In this document: positions 11,617 to 22,640 of the stretch, piece by piece
Position numbering within the stretch: the stretch's first letter is position 1
Layout of the letters: every line of letters starts with the position of its first letter
NCBI GenBank assembly: GCA_963210315.1
Contig: OY723267.1
Location: 620,001-684,000 of the forward strand
From: Rhynchopus euleeides
Lineage: Eukaryota; Euglenozoa; Diplonemea; Diplonemida; Diplonemidae
Direction: 5' to 3'
Length of the DNA stretch: 64,000 bases
Made by a program: the position numbers and the translations under genes
The notes under the pieces: model-generated
Told to the model about the DNA's origin: nothing
What the model saw: the letters and a program-made list of their open reading frames with translations, nothing else
Database searches by the model: none

Positions 11617-11798
11617 TACTTGTATTTTTACTTGATATACATGTATTTTACATGTATATTTCAGGCATATACATGTATTATGCATGTATAATAGTTGACA
11701 TGCAAGTATTATACATGTATAATACATGTATATACTTGTAGTTATACATGTAAAATTTACAAGATCCCACCGTGGAGAGGGCAGGGGGGGGGGGGGGG

Positions 11799-12939
11799 TA
11801 GGGGGGGTCAAATGCCCCCCTTTTATGGGAACAAACACGATTTTTCAAAAAACCGGCGCAGAGGCTCCAAACCCCTCGTAAACCCTCCAAACACCCCCAG
11901 ATCGGTCCGGAAACCCATCGAACCCCACTTTTCCACCATTCCGGGCACCTCAGGTGCCCGAATTGGGGTACCTAAATTTTGTGCCACCGTTTGGTACCGT
12001 ACAGCGCCACTGTGTGGGAGGTTGGAAAAGAAAATGCCCCAACACCCCACATCTGAGGGTTACAATACATGTTGCTTGCCAACCACGTCATCCGGTGGGT
12101 GTCAGGCGCTATGTAGGTGGCATCAGCCAGGTCTTCGATGAGTTCTGGCTTGTATATGTACCTCCCCACCGTGAGGCTGCCTGTAGGTAGGGAACAAGTC
12201 CGGATGGTCGTGTGATTCCTGTGCAGCAGTGCTCCACAACCGGGATGTGTTGACAACGACTGTTGCAACGCGACCTGTACATCCCGGGAACACACGAAGT
12301 GCGCTGTCGTGGTACCCATTGTGCCAGAGTTGGTAGTTGCTGCTGTCTACTTTGCCTGCCCAAGATCACTGGTACTGAACGGTGTAATATGCGTGGCAGG
12401 GTGAATACAACGGAAGCGCGCAAAGTCGATACAGCTCTCGGATGGCGGGTGGTGGTGCCACTAGTGTGTGACGTTCACTCGAGGATACAACGCATCACAA
12501 TGAATCAGCAACCGTGGACCGAGTACAATACGCTCTCTGTGGCTGGTGTGGGGGACAAAGGCAGTGCCTGTGCCGCAGGCAGGGAGGTACATATACAAGC
12601 CAGAACTCATCGAAGACCTGGCTGATGCCACCTACATAGCGCCTGACACCCACCGGATGACGTGGTTGGCAAGCAACATGCATTGCAACCCTCAGATGTG
12701 GGGTGTTGGGGCATTTTCTTTTCCAACCTCCCACACAGTGGCGCTGTACGGTACCAAACGGTGGCACAAAATTTAGGTACCCCAATTCGGGCACCTGAGG
12801 TGCCCGGAATGGTGGAAAAGTGGGGTTCGATGGGTTTCCGGACCGATCTGGGGGTGTTTGGAGGGTTTACGAGGGGTTTGGGGCCTCTGCGCCGATTTTT
12901 TGAAAAATCGTGTTTGTTCCCCCCATTTGACCCCCCCTA
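11799..12939. mobile_element. Foldback element FB, copy 1
   Basis: The ends are TAGGGGGGGTCAAATG and its reverse complement. Inverted arms of about 365 bp (11799-12166 and 12583-12939) enclose a unique centre of about 415 bp. The element sits in a G-run, so the target duplication cannot be read. A 115-residue frame (11972-12319, minus) is kept in the second copy at 35346-36496 with few changes, although its distal half is arm sequence. No transposase is recognised. Confidence 0.75.
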
Positions 12940-12942
12940 GGG

Positions 12943-13685
12943 CAGTGATGTTAGGATACGGTGGATACGTACCCGTATCCGTATCCGTATCCGTATTCAA
13001 ATTTTCCAGAAATTGATAGGATACGGTCAGGATACGGTCCATATACTTGGTGGGGGAGTACAGACTTAGGGTACAGACAGGCACACCACACGAAGGCCGT
13101 CGCCAAGGCTGTCGCCAGGCGGTGCTGAAGACGGTGACGGGATCTGGAACCAATGCTGCACCAAGAATGCTCGTGGTGGACGTGGCGGTCAGGGGACGGT
13201 CAAGGGGACCAATGGGCGGAAGACGGTCATGTGTAGGTTCTGCAGCGGATTGAGTGCATGTTGGCCTCTGACATGAACCTGCTGCATCCCCCTCTGGAAG
13301 GATCTGGGGATGGATCATCCGTGGCTGTGCCTCCAAGGGGGATGAGGAGGAGGGTGCACACCACACCCTGAAGGGACATAGCAGAGCAACGTGTCCGCTC
13401 CACAACGGGCACGTTACCCAACGACAAGGGCAGCTGCCCACACCCCCCAGCACCAGCTTACCTGGGCTGGGCCCACTTTGGTAGGCAGAGCGTATCCCGT
13501 ATCCGGATACGTATCCGTATCCGTGGGGGCCTTCGCTACCAAGTGTGACTGAGTGAGAAAAAGTGAGCCACAGCCCACTTCCCCTCACTGACTGACGAGC
13601 TGTGACGAGCAGTGACTGGTAGCGAAGGCCCCCCGTATCCCGATTTTGAAAAACCACCGTATCCGACCGTATTTCTACATCACTG
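12943..13685. mobile_element. hAT-like non-autonomous element
   Basis: A 743-bp element starts CAGTGATGT and ends ACATCACTG, flanked by a perfect 8-bp duplication CCCTAGGG (12935-12942 and 13686-13693). CAG termini plus an 8-bp duplication are typical of hAT elements. GGATACG units are repeated near both ends. No transposase is encoded. It inserted at the right edge of the foldback element and carries a nested 109-bp MITE at 13525-13633. Confidence 0.8.
13525..13633. mobile_element. 109-bp palindromic MITE, copy 1
   Basis: Inverted termini GGGGGCCTTCGCTACCA and TGGTAGCGAAGGCCCCC bound the element. A 3-bp duplication CGT lies at 13522-13524 and 13634-13636. A second copy of exactly the same length is at 58556-58664. 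It lies inside the hAT-like element, so it is the younger insertion. Confidence 0.85.
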
Positions 13686-13693
13686 CCCTAGGG

Positions 13694-14870
13694 GGGGGGG
13701 GGGGACTAGGGGGTCAGGGGCGAGCAGCGCACACCACCTCGAGAGATGGTGCGTCTGAGCCGCTTCATATCATGAGAAATGGATTGGGTGCTATGGTGTT
13801 GCTGGATCCCTTTTTTCCGTATGTTTGTTGCCGCGCGCGAGAGGCACGACGGCGGGGGTGGGGGGGGTGGGCGGGTCGGGGGTAGTGTGGGACAACGCAG
13901 GGAACCCCACCATTGCTTTGCAAGGCACGTGCAGCCCGACTTCGCTGCGATTCTATGTGTCCTCTGGCGCTGTGGAAGGCCAGAGAAACGCAGGGCGGCG
14001 GCTCGTGCCGGTTGCAGCAGCAAACGGTTTGCTGCGGTCCTGTAGTAAATCAGGGAAGGAGGAAGAAGGAAGAAGGGTGTGTCCAGAAGTAAAAATGCTC
14101 TGGCTGGCTCTGCCACATTCCGATTTGCCAGCAATCTGAATATTAATGGACCAGAGAGGGCCTGCATCTTGTCTTCCGACACACCGGGATGGATGCACGA
14201 GAAACGATATTATAAAGGTGCCATCAACGTGGAGGTCTGGGGTAAAAGGGGGGGGAGGCAAAGAGGGTTTGTGGAACGGCAAGCAAGGGCAAAGAAAAGA
14301 GAGGGGACGGAAAGGAAGGCCATGCAGAACACACACAACACAGGCCCTGCCGGGGGGTGAAGTGTTCGCAAGGATCCGAACTGTCAACAAAGGATATGGC
14401 GGTAGTCTAGAGAAGGGCTTCGGAAGCTGCACAACACGGGTACCCGGCACACACGGGGGGGAATCACCCCCACTCCCCGAGCATTCCAAGCTCCAAGCCC
14501 GCAACAGTGCCCGGGCTGTGTGAGCGTGGTGGCACTCACACACATGCTTCCGGGCTGTGTGATGTGAAATGATAGAAAATGGAGAACGGGAATAAAAAGG
14601 TCGGTCACTCCGCTGGCCTGTGATTCCTTGCATTGGTGTTCCCCACACCAGCGCGAGCTGGAAGATGCTGTTGTGTGTGAGGGACACAAGGGCATGCACA
14701 TAGCGCGTGACTTCCGCCCACATTGAAGTGTGCTGAAAACAGATGATGGCATGCAGTCAGCGAGAGGGGGGTGGGGGCAGACCCGTGTGTCCACCCCACC
14801 CCCCCGCTGACCCGCCGCCACGCCTGGCAGTGGGGTTATCTGTTCTGGCAGCGAATGGATTGTGTCACAT
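13694..14870. other. Intergenic, no gene seen
   Basis: Sequence between the mobile-element cluster and the astacin stop codon. There are G-runs at 13691-13703 and 13855-13880. No frame shows protein-like composition on either strand. Confidence 0.5.
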
Positions 14871-17618
14871 TCACTGGCACGACTTCCACCAATGGTTGCC
14901 AACGCACATCAGCCCCCGGGCGCAGCAGCCCTCGTTCCCGGCGCACGAGCCCCACATGCCGATGCGGTGCCAGCACTGCGAGGGGCGTGGGGCAGGGCGT
15001 GGTGCCGGTGCACCACCCCCGACCAGACGGCAGGACCTGCTGTTGCATGAGGCAAGGCACTGCGCGGGCTGCCCCGACATCTGGTAGCACCGCGTCCCAG
15101 CCTGGCAGCAGTTGGGCGACGACGCGCACATGGACCACATCGGCAGCATCCACATGCACGACCGCGGGACCGGGCGGGGCTGCGGACGCGGCTGGGGGCG
15201 GGGTGCCGGGCCTGGCCCCGGGGCCGGACCACCCCCGCTGTTGGACACGCGCACACGCACCGTGCATGTCGCAGCCGAATTGCCAGACCCGGTGAAGGTG
15301 GCGCTCAGCGTGAAGGTCTTCCCCAGCATGTCGCTCGTCGGGGTGAACTGCACCTCTGCAACCCCTGCGTCGCGCAGCATCGACCCGTCGGGCATCGTGT
15401 AGCGCACACCCGACTTGGCGGTTGTCCCATCGTACGACACGCGCATCGACTGCGCCGGGTCGTACACCGCGTTGAAATCGACGGTGAAGGTGCGCGACGG
15501 CTGCACCATGTGCATCTCCGTCGCCGACACCGAAGCCAGGCACCGCGGGCGCGAGAAGGTCGTGGAGCAGCCGTTGTACATGAAGTCGATGGCGGCCACG
15601 TCCCCTGCACTCAGTCCCTCGCGCTGCCCAATCGGCGCCGGGGCCGTGATCACAGGCTGACGCCCTACGGCGAACCCGAACGGCCCGTAGTGCATGATGG
15701 AACCGTAGTCGTACTTACCCATGTCACGCCCGGTCCGCTTGTTCTTGGCGAAGTTGAACTCCATCCCGCGCTGCACCTGCGACAGGTCGACGCGCACGAA
15801 CCTGTCACGGTCCTTGCGCGACTGTTCATGGCTGAGACCAAGGCTGTGGTTGCGGTCCAACCGAGCTGCCCCTGCAGCTGCATTTCCAGCTCCCCCGCGC
15901 GCGCTCCTCGCGCCCCCGACACCGTGTACATCCTGCCTCGAATCATCGCCCCGAGAGCATGCCTCGCCTGCGCACCCTTTCCCGCCGCCACCCTGACCCC
16001 CTTCCTCTGCGCCTCGGGGTGCCAGGCGACGCCCATCCACCATGCGGCCTGTCTGTGTTGTGCCAGGTCCTTCTCCGCCTCCGGTGCCGACAACCAGAGC
16101 ACTTCCACCCCGTTGTCCCTGGTTGGGTGTCGACGCACGTACACCCCTCCCTCCCCGCTGGCCCTCAGGACCTCGTCCACCCTCGCCGCCGCCACCAATC
16201 CTGTGGCCCGCCAGGCGTCACCCCCTCTGGATGTCGCCACCCGCTGAAGTCCCCTCTGGGCGGCCCACGCCTTCAGGGCCTCTTCCGAGCCCGTCGTCGC
16301 GCACGTCGTCAGCACCAGCTCCTCCGTGGGGCACGTCCCGCTGCCCGTCTCCTTTGGCCGCGCCGCTCCCGTCACCCACATCTCGCGCAGCGTGACTGAG
16401 ACCAAGGCTGTGGCCTTATTCAACTTTACGTGGCGAGCGGCAAAGGTGACGACCAGTGGGCCCAGCGCCACGCATGCCCAGACACTGAACCCAAACAGTG
16501 GCTACACACGATTCCCACACACGGTTGTCTGCGGTGAGGAAAAGAGACACCCTTAGGTCTCTGCAAAAACCTGCCGCTGGTTAGCAACCTGGGGCGCCAC
16601 CCCCTAAAGTGTGAGGAGACCCGGTGGCTCAAGAAGGGTTTCCGGATCCCACGCGGAGTGAGGGTAACTAGCTAGTCTTTACCCATGGGAAGACATTGTG
16701 TGTAATGCACTCCTACGTTTTTCCAACCTTTTCGGACTTTCATCCCGTCCCCCCACGTAGTGCGAGTCCTATACGCGTCCCGAACGTACTAGGGCCACTC
16801 CCACCTGTACGTTACACTGTGTGAAACAGAGACGCAACTGCGGTGGTCTGACCTCCGTCTATGACAGAAGGGAGGCGGGCTACTCCGGCCCGGAAGCCCG
16901 CGCAGGGGGTCGCCGTGGAGGACACAGGACGAGGGGCGCCCGGCCCCCATTGGAGGTCTTGGGATCTCGGTTCTTTGGGCTCAGGGTTCCCCCTTCATAG
17001 ACCAGGTCACCACCCCGGCTATTCCGGCTCCATGCACAAGGCATTTCAGCACCGAGGTAACCACCCCACCGCTGACTCTGTTCACCCCCCGCGCAGTGCA
17101 ATGCGAGGGGATTAGCTGAGACCAAGGCTGTGGCCTATTTCATGGACAGTCACCCCGGCATCGCACCCCCGCCCAATCGACACTGAGTTTACGCCACTCC
17201 CTGTCCGCCCGAGCGGGGAGCTGCACCCCCGTCCCTGCACGAAGCGGATGTACGGGCGCGGGCATGACCACTCCGACCTGCACTTGTTGAACCGGATGCA
17301 CGTCTTCGACTCCCAGTCACGCACCGCCGCAGAAACCCGGTTGTCATTGTTGTTATTGAACGTGACGAAGTAGTTCACAGGCCGTCCCACGGGGAACAGC
17401 TGCGCCGTCCTCGTCAGCGCCGTCGCCCCGAGGCTCTTCCCGTCACGACCGTGCACAACGTCGTAGGTGTAGCCCGGATTGGGCTGCGCATCATCGCCCT
17501 TCTTCTCTCGCAGCGCACCACCTGCTGCTGCTGCCTCGACGTGCTGCACCTCTGCCCCACGCACGCACAGAGCCGCCACAGCCACAAGGCAGCCCAGGGA
17601 GGCACCCCGCCGATACAT
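14871..17618 (-). CDS. Astacin (M12A) metalloprotease, interrupted in its zinc motif
   Basis: Coding sequence runs from ATG 17618 to about 17116 and resumes from about 15849 to the stop at 14871. MYRRGASLGCLVAVAALCVRG is a signal peptide. The catalytic domain shows VHEIGHSLGLS in the first part and HEQSRKDRDRF plus YDYGSIMHYG (Met-turn) in the second; joined, they give the astacin signature HExxHxxGxxHE. After it come a beta-rich domain, a Pro/Arg/Gly linker and two modules with spacing CxxxxGMWGSCAGNEGCCxxGxxC, similar to CBM1 cellulose-binding or other Cys-knot modules. A secreted protease is expected. The interruption contains an immediate in-frame TAA, so unless it is spliced out this copy is dead. 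The upstream in-frame GTG was not used as start. Confidence 0.85.
15850..17115. mobile_element. Double insertion bounded by three 18-bp direct repeats
   Basis: The 18-mer CTGAGACCAAGGCTGTGG (plus strand) occurs at 15832-15849, 16396-16413 and 17116-17133. The outer copies encode the HSLGLS of the astacin zinc motif. This leaves two segments, 15850-16395 and 16414-17115. Repeat-to-repeat distances are 564 and 720 bp, both multiples of three. The first segment is open throughout on the minus strand (from 16471 to 15665) and encodes an unrecognised Ala/Gly/Arg-rich polypeptide containing RHPTRDNGVEVLWL. No GT-AG pair restores the frame. It may be two retroposon insertions at one target or non-canonical introns. 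Confidence 0.6.
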
Positions 17619-17853
17619 TCCCACCCGTGCGTGTGATGGGATAATACCTGGGCATGCGGGTGGTGTCGTGTCAGAGCAGTCTCAAGCAGCCCCCTCCCAC
17701 AATCTTGAAGCTGCCCACAGAGCTCCTTTTGGGGCGGGTGAGGAAACACGCCGTACCCCTCATGGCCCCCAGGCCCACCGCCACCACCACCTCCTGTTCG
17801 CCCATGACTCTCCATGCCGTGCCACCGATACACCCCCCCCCCCCCACACCCCG

Positions 17854-19548
17854 CTACCTCACATGAACGATCTTCGCCTGCAGCGGGGCAAGCTTTGTGG
17901 ACCTCGCCTGCCGAACGGGGCTGGAAAGCTCCGCGTTGGCAGGGAGGTACGGGGCCGCGGCACCATCATCCTCACAGAGCCCTTCCCAGGTGCTCAGCAG
18001 CGCCCTGTCCTCCTCGTCGATCGGCGCATCGGCATCCGCGACAAACCCGAAAGAGTCGCCGCAGGGGACACCGTGTAGCAGCCTATAACTCGTCGCCTCC
18101 TGCACCCTCTGCACCCCACACCGCAGCACCCCATGCCGCGTCGCCGCCCGCTTCTCCGACACCGGAAGGCACGACCCGAGGTGGCTCGCCGCCGTCTGCG
18201 CCACCGGAAGCCTGCTATACCCAACCCCCTTCCTCTGCGTCGAAAACGTCCCACCCCCTGCCGGCAGATGCCGCAACAGCCGCTCCGCCTGCTCCACGGC
18301 ATAATCCCCCGGACCCGGCAGCGTCTCCAGAGGCTTACACACGGGAGACCCCCGCCGCTTCTGCACGGCATGTCCCCTCCCCCACGACAGCTGAATGTTG
18401 TAGACTGGCCCGGGGGACCCGCTCGACAGGCAGGGCCACTTGACCGCCCCCCTGTCACTCCTTGCGAAGAGACAAGCGTTGCGTGGGGGGAGGCGCACCT
18501 CCTCCACATAACCTTTGTCGTAGATTGGCTCCTCCGCTTTGGTCGTCCGAAACCCTGCGTTGAGCGACGCGATGCACCCAGCCAGGCCGTGTGTGCAGGG
18601 CACCTTCGTTTTGCGGGGTGGCCAGGAGGCTGAAGGGCCTGGAGGAGGAGGTGTTGAGAGCGCAGCATGCGCCGCCCGCCGCCTGTCGCGCCGCCTCTCA
18701 GTGCGGAGGAGGCGGGCACCCTCGGAGTGGAGCCGGATAGGGCGGCTCTGCTCCAGAGGGGACTCGCGCATGATGCGCCGGAGCGTGACATCAACCTGCC
18801 TCCGCGTCAGCTTCCTCGGGTGCTCCTGCGGGACGAGGGTGTGCACCCTCTGATAGGGCGACTCCGCTCCCCGGAGAGGCGGCGCGGCGGAGCCGCGCGA
18901 TGTCGGCGATACCACCGCCACCGCCACCACAGCCTTGGAGGCGGGGGAGGTGGTGGTGCTGCTTCCGCTGCTGCTGCTGCTGCTGCTCCTCCGCCGGCTC
19001 CCCCCGCCGCCCCAATCCAAAGACCCTTCTGCTGTGGGGTGGCCTGGCGGAGCACTGCCATTCGGACCGGCATTATCAACACCATCGACACCGCCACCGC
19101 AAGCCTGTCGCGGTGAGGATGTGGAACCCCGGCTGGCGACACCAACCTCCGGCGGCGGTGAGGCGGAGGGGCGGCGGGGGAACGGCGTGGTGGAGCGGCG
19201 GGTGGCGGCGGTGGGGGTGGCTGCCTCAGAGGCGGGTGGGCTGCTGCATGCCGAGCGGCTGGGGGTGCGGCTGGAGTAGGACGGCGACCTGCTGCTGTCT
19301 CTGCCTCCGTCAGAAGAGGGGGCGTTGCCGTGCCGCGGTGTGGCGGTGGTGGCGGCGGCGGGCGGGGTGGCTGCAGGGGGTGTGGCAGCACTGCCTGCAG
19401 ACGAGGGTCTGGAGGAGGCGGTGTGCTGGGATGCCGAGCAGGGGGGGGATGGCGGTGAGGGGGGAGGGGGTGCGGCGGCGGCGTCTACCTCCCCCGGTTC
19501 GTCGGAGCTGTAGTCGTAGTCGTAGCTGTTGCTGTCGCTGTCGCTCAT
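17854..19548 (-). CDS. PG-rich (SHIPPO/STPGR-like) protein
   Basis: Single-exon protein of 564 residues starting MSDSDSNSYDYDYSSDE at ATG 19548, with AAG directly upstream. The first 290 residues or so are low-complexity Ser/Pro/Ala/Thr. The second half holds GSPGPVYNIQLSW and LPGPGDYAVEQAERLL, which match the PGPGxY sperm-tail PG-rich repeat found in axoneme-associated proteins. Only two clear repeats are visible, so the family call is moderate. A flagellar or microtubule role is inferred from the family. The upstream in-frame GTG extension to 19719 is Pro-rich and probably untranslated. Confidence 0.7.
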   Translation of the reverse strand: MSDSDSNSYDYDYSSDEPGEVDAAAAPPPPSPPSPPCSASQHTASSRPSSAGSAATPPAATPPAAATTATPRHGNAPSSDGGRDSSRSPSYSSRTPSRSACSSPPASEAATPTAATRRSTTPFPRRPSASPPPEVGVASRGSTSSPRQACGGGVDGVDNAGPNGSAPPGHPTAEGSLDWGGGGSRRRSSSSSSSGSSTTTSPASKAVVAVAVVSPTSRGSAAPPLRGAESPYQRVHTLVPQEHPRKLTRRQVDVTLRRIMRESPLEQSRPIRLHSEGARLLRTERRRDRRRAAHAALSTPPPPGPSASWPPRKTKVPCTHGLAGCIASLNAGFRTTKAEEPIYDKGYVEEVRLPPRNACLFARSDRGAVKWPCLSSGSPGPVYNIQLSWGRGHAVQKRRGSPVCKPLETLPGPGDYAVEQAERLLRHLPAGGGTFSTQRKGVGYSRLPVAQTAASHLGSCLPVSEKRAATRHGVLRCGVQRVQEATSYRLLHGVPCGDSFGFVADADAPIDEEDRALLSTWEGLCEDDGAAAPYLPANAELSSPVRQARSTKLAPLQAKIVHVR

Positions 19549-22500
19549 CTTGCGGCAGTGCGCAACATGTGAGGGGGAGGGATGGACACGGAACAGACTT
19601 CGTCGGCCTCCCCACCCCAGACCCGGAGACACGGGGGAGAGGTTGGCACGAAAGGCCAAGGGGGGAGGGGGTGACCTAAGGAGGCGATGGGATGTAAGGA
19701 TAGTGTGTGTGGTGACCACGTTTTGTGTGGGGAGATCCTGCGCGGATCATAGCCATAGCGCGGTAGTGTGTTTGGCAGTGCACAGTACTCTGGAAAAACC
19801 TGCTGGATCGCGAGGAGAAGCTGCTGCTGCTACAGGAGGAGCAGGATCAGCGTCTGGACAGCGGCACCAGCAGAAAGTGTGCGGCACGTATCGCGAGAGA
19901 ATCGACATCCTGGTGAAGCAGTCGGGTTGTCGGCTATTGGACGAGAAGCTGGAACAAGCTGCCTGGTATGTGGCACACCTGTTTGGTGACACAACTTCGA
20001 CCCTGGCGCCTGCCTGAAGCGCTGTGAATACTCTGGGGTCGATCTCGGCCGCGTCCGAGCCCATGTGGCTACCTGTGCACCATGTTCACGGTGCTGCCCG
20101 CACCGTGAAGAATCTGTATGTGATCGTGTCGTGCACAATGGCACGCAGGCCCAGTGCCCTCAAAGTGGTGAAGCACAATGAACTCAAGGTGTCCTGGGGG
20201 CTAGCTGGAACGGCAAGGCTCAGCAAGGAAGGGTTCGTCCCAGCCATTTAATGATGGTCGCCCCCGCTGTGTGTGTCAAGGTGTGGGCTCTGACGAAGTT
20301 CCAGAAGGTGAGGCTGGCGCGGATCGACAAGAGCCTGCAGTCAGGCCTCCCCAGCCTGTACTTCCTCCCCGGCTTGCTGTCGCTGCTGCCGGTTGCTGAC
20401 CTCGCCTTGCCAGCAATGGCCTCGAGGCTCTCGTCTTCAGTGTAGTCTTCAGTGAGCTGGCCAGGCTCACTGAAGACGAGCGCAGGGGGTTCCATAACAA
20501 ACACATTACAAAACAAGTTCTCTCTTTCTCCCTCACCTGTGACACCCAGTTTCCCATCCCAAACCCCTCCAGCCCACCCACACGCGCACTTTGAGAACAA
20601 ACATGGGAGGGACGGGGTGGGGGAGCAACGCACACAGCTGACCCAACCATACCACTTCCATTCTCACCCATGTCCCTCTCTCCCCTCCAGAGCAAGGGCC
20701 CTAGGGGTGCTGCTGAATCAGGCAGGGTGAAGTGGGGGCAGCGGGCATGCGGCAATGCCGAGGGTAGTAAGGTAAGGCCATTGAGCCGACCATCACTGCT
20801 GAAGCAATGCAGGGGGCCGAGGGGGTGGTAGTGGAGGGGGGGGGGGCAGGGAAGGGATCAGCAGGGGCGTGTCCAAGGCCCGAAGAGTGCCCTAGAATTT
20901 GGCAAAAAATAAGCAATCCTTGTTGCTCTGGTGGGAATGGGGGGGGGGGGGGGTGAAACGCGATGGCACAGAGAAGCCTTTGAGTGGCATTGTCCTATCC
21001 TGGCTGAGCAGTGCACCATAATTGGCAAACAGGCGCAGCCCCTGAAGGGGTCCTGCAAGCAAACAAAGCCAGGCCGGAGACATCACCCGCTCCACACTGA
21101 TTTCTATCCGTCTGGCCTCAACGGTGTATGCAGCGTGATACCTCCCCCGCCCCACCTGTCCCTCCCACACACCCCACCCCCCGACCACCCCCGCACTCAC
21201 TCTTGGGCAGAGGATTGCGCGTGAATCGCGGTGGGGATTAACTCCCACCCCACCCTCCCACACCCCCCACCCGAGAAACGCGGAAAAAGGGTATCAGCAT
21301 CCCGCAGCACAGTGCGGATCACACCCAACAAGGGAACACCCCCCACACCTGCTGGAGATCGTGAAGTGGCAGCAAAAAAAGAAAAGAACACCGCCGCTTT
21401 CAGAAAGACTCCTGAAGCTTCCACCTGATTTTGACCCGAGTTTGGTGGAGTTTGGTGGAGTTTGGCGGAGTTTGGTGGAGTTTGGAGGAGTTTGGTGGAG
21501 TTTAGTGGAGTTTGGTGGCGTTCGGTGGTGTTGTGCGGTGTTGTGTGGTGGTTCCCTGCAAAAAATCGAATGTCCTATGGGGCGGAGGGCGCTGGGGACT
21601 GGGCAGTGGCCGTTCCACATGCCCTTCCCCTCGTGACTTACACCCTGTCGCCACCCCACTTCACGGAAAACATGACTACGCAGCAACAGGGTCATGCTTG
21701 CGGCGGTATGCAATCACCAGGACAGCCTGTTTCGGGTTCGCAAAGCCTGGTACGCTGTCTTGCCGTAGGGACCCAGATACTGAGGACACCGCTGTGAGAA
21801 CACTGAGGGAAGATGTTGGGCTAGCCTTAGCAAGCAGGCTTCGGGGTGACCGAGGCAGAGCGCCCTGCCCAGAACATGAACAAGACTGTTCGACTGACGG
21901 GGAAGAACCTGGTGGGCAGGTGTGGCCTTCGGCGCAATGCTTGGAGATATCAGGAGCCTTCTCTTCAAGGCTACCACTTATGTTGGACTTGGCCTTCGCT
22001 CCTGTGAGCAGTGAAAAAAGTGAGGGACGCCGTTCTTCCCCTCTGACTGACGACCAGTGATGACGTAGCGAAGACCTTGAATGGGGTTTGAACCCGAGAG
22101 AGTCAATACTCAACCAAAGGTATTCTCCAGGACCTGGCACGGAACGGACGATACGAACGCTCCCACCGTGCGCACGGACCTGTCTGCGACTCTACAAGGA
22201 ACCACGGGGTGGCGCGCGCACATCACCTCGGAGGCCTCAAGGAGCCTGCCTGACCTGCACGACTCCGCTGCGCCAGCTACAAGGCGGAGCTCGGGCGCCA
22301 TCCCACCGACCTACAGCAAGGCAAGGGGTGATGATCATCTGGAGACCTGAGCCCATGCAGGATCGGAGAGACGCGAAGGCCTTATCCACAGAGGATCCAC
22401 CTGAGGGAGACCACCATCCACCTCCTTCGGACAGACCACACAGCCTTGTCGATGACCACAGCAGCCGGACACAGACCAGTACGTGTACCCTGCCTGCAGC

Positions 22501-22640
22501 ACCGGGCCACGCCCCATCGAGGGTCCTGAAGCATCTCTTTCGCCACGGCCCAAGCCGGAACCCCCTCACCGACACCAACGAACTGTTGCTGCACCGCGAC
22601 AAGGAGGCAGCCCGCTACCTGGCTGCAGCAGGGGAACTGG
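19549..22640. other. Long intergenic region with minor repeats
   Basis: No host gene was recognised in 3.1 kb. A frame at about 19770-20017 (plus) has a plausible-looking stretch DEKLEQAAWYVAHLFG but no start and no family. An inverted repeat around 20446-20482 (CTCGTCTTCAGTG pairing with CACTGAAGACGAG) could form a hairpin. A GTTTGGTGGA minisatellite runs at 21438-21530, related to the one at 26728-26770. G-runs lie at 20838-20848 and 20940-20952. Confidence 0.5.

Larger units (their letters stand above)
8425..11774. mobile_element. CACG-terminus DNA transposon, apparently non-autonomous
   Basis: Inverted termini begin CACGGTGGGATCTTG at 8425 and end with its reverse complement at 11774. 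A 2-bp duplication GA flanks both sides (8423-8424 and 11775-11776). Long subterminal arrays of TACATGTA-type palindromes fill 8440-8660 and 10450-11760. The interior (8690-10440) has GGTGACATAAACACACC minisatellite units near 8757-8880, and a 105-residue frame at 9645-9962 that lacks an ATG. A tandem 47-bp duplication near 9985-10075 precedes a short Ala/Pro/Lys-rich frame (10043-10249). No transposase was recognised. Two TA-flanked MITEs sit in the right arm. The design matches the elements at 27107 and 36519. Confidence 0.7.

Noticed and set aside
12773..13657. 294-codon minus frame across the hAT-like element
   Set aside because: It crosses element borders and the nested MITE; no conserved domain.
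16414..17115. HDV-like ribozyme in the larger astacin insert (GGGGGGTGAACAG near 17080)
   Set aside because: No CCTCCACGTGG-type P3 loop or GCGAA follows, and the string is not at the insert border.
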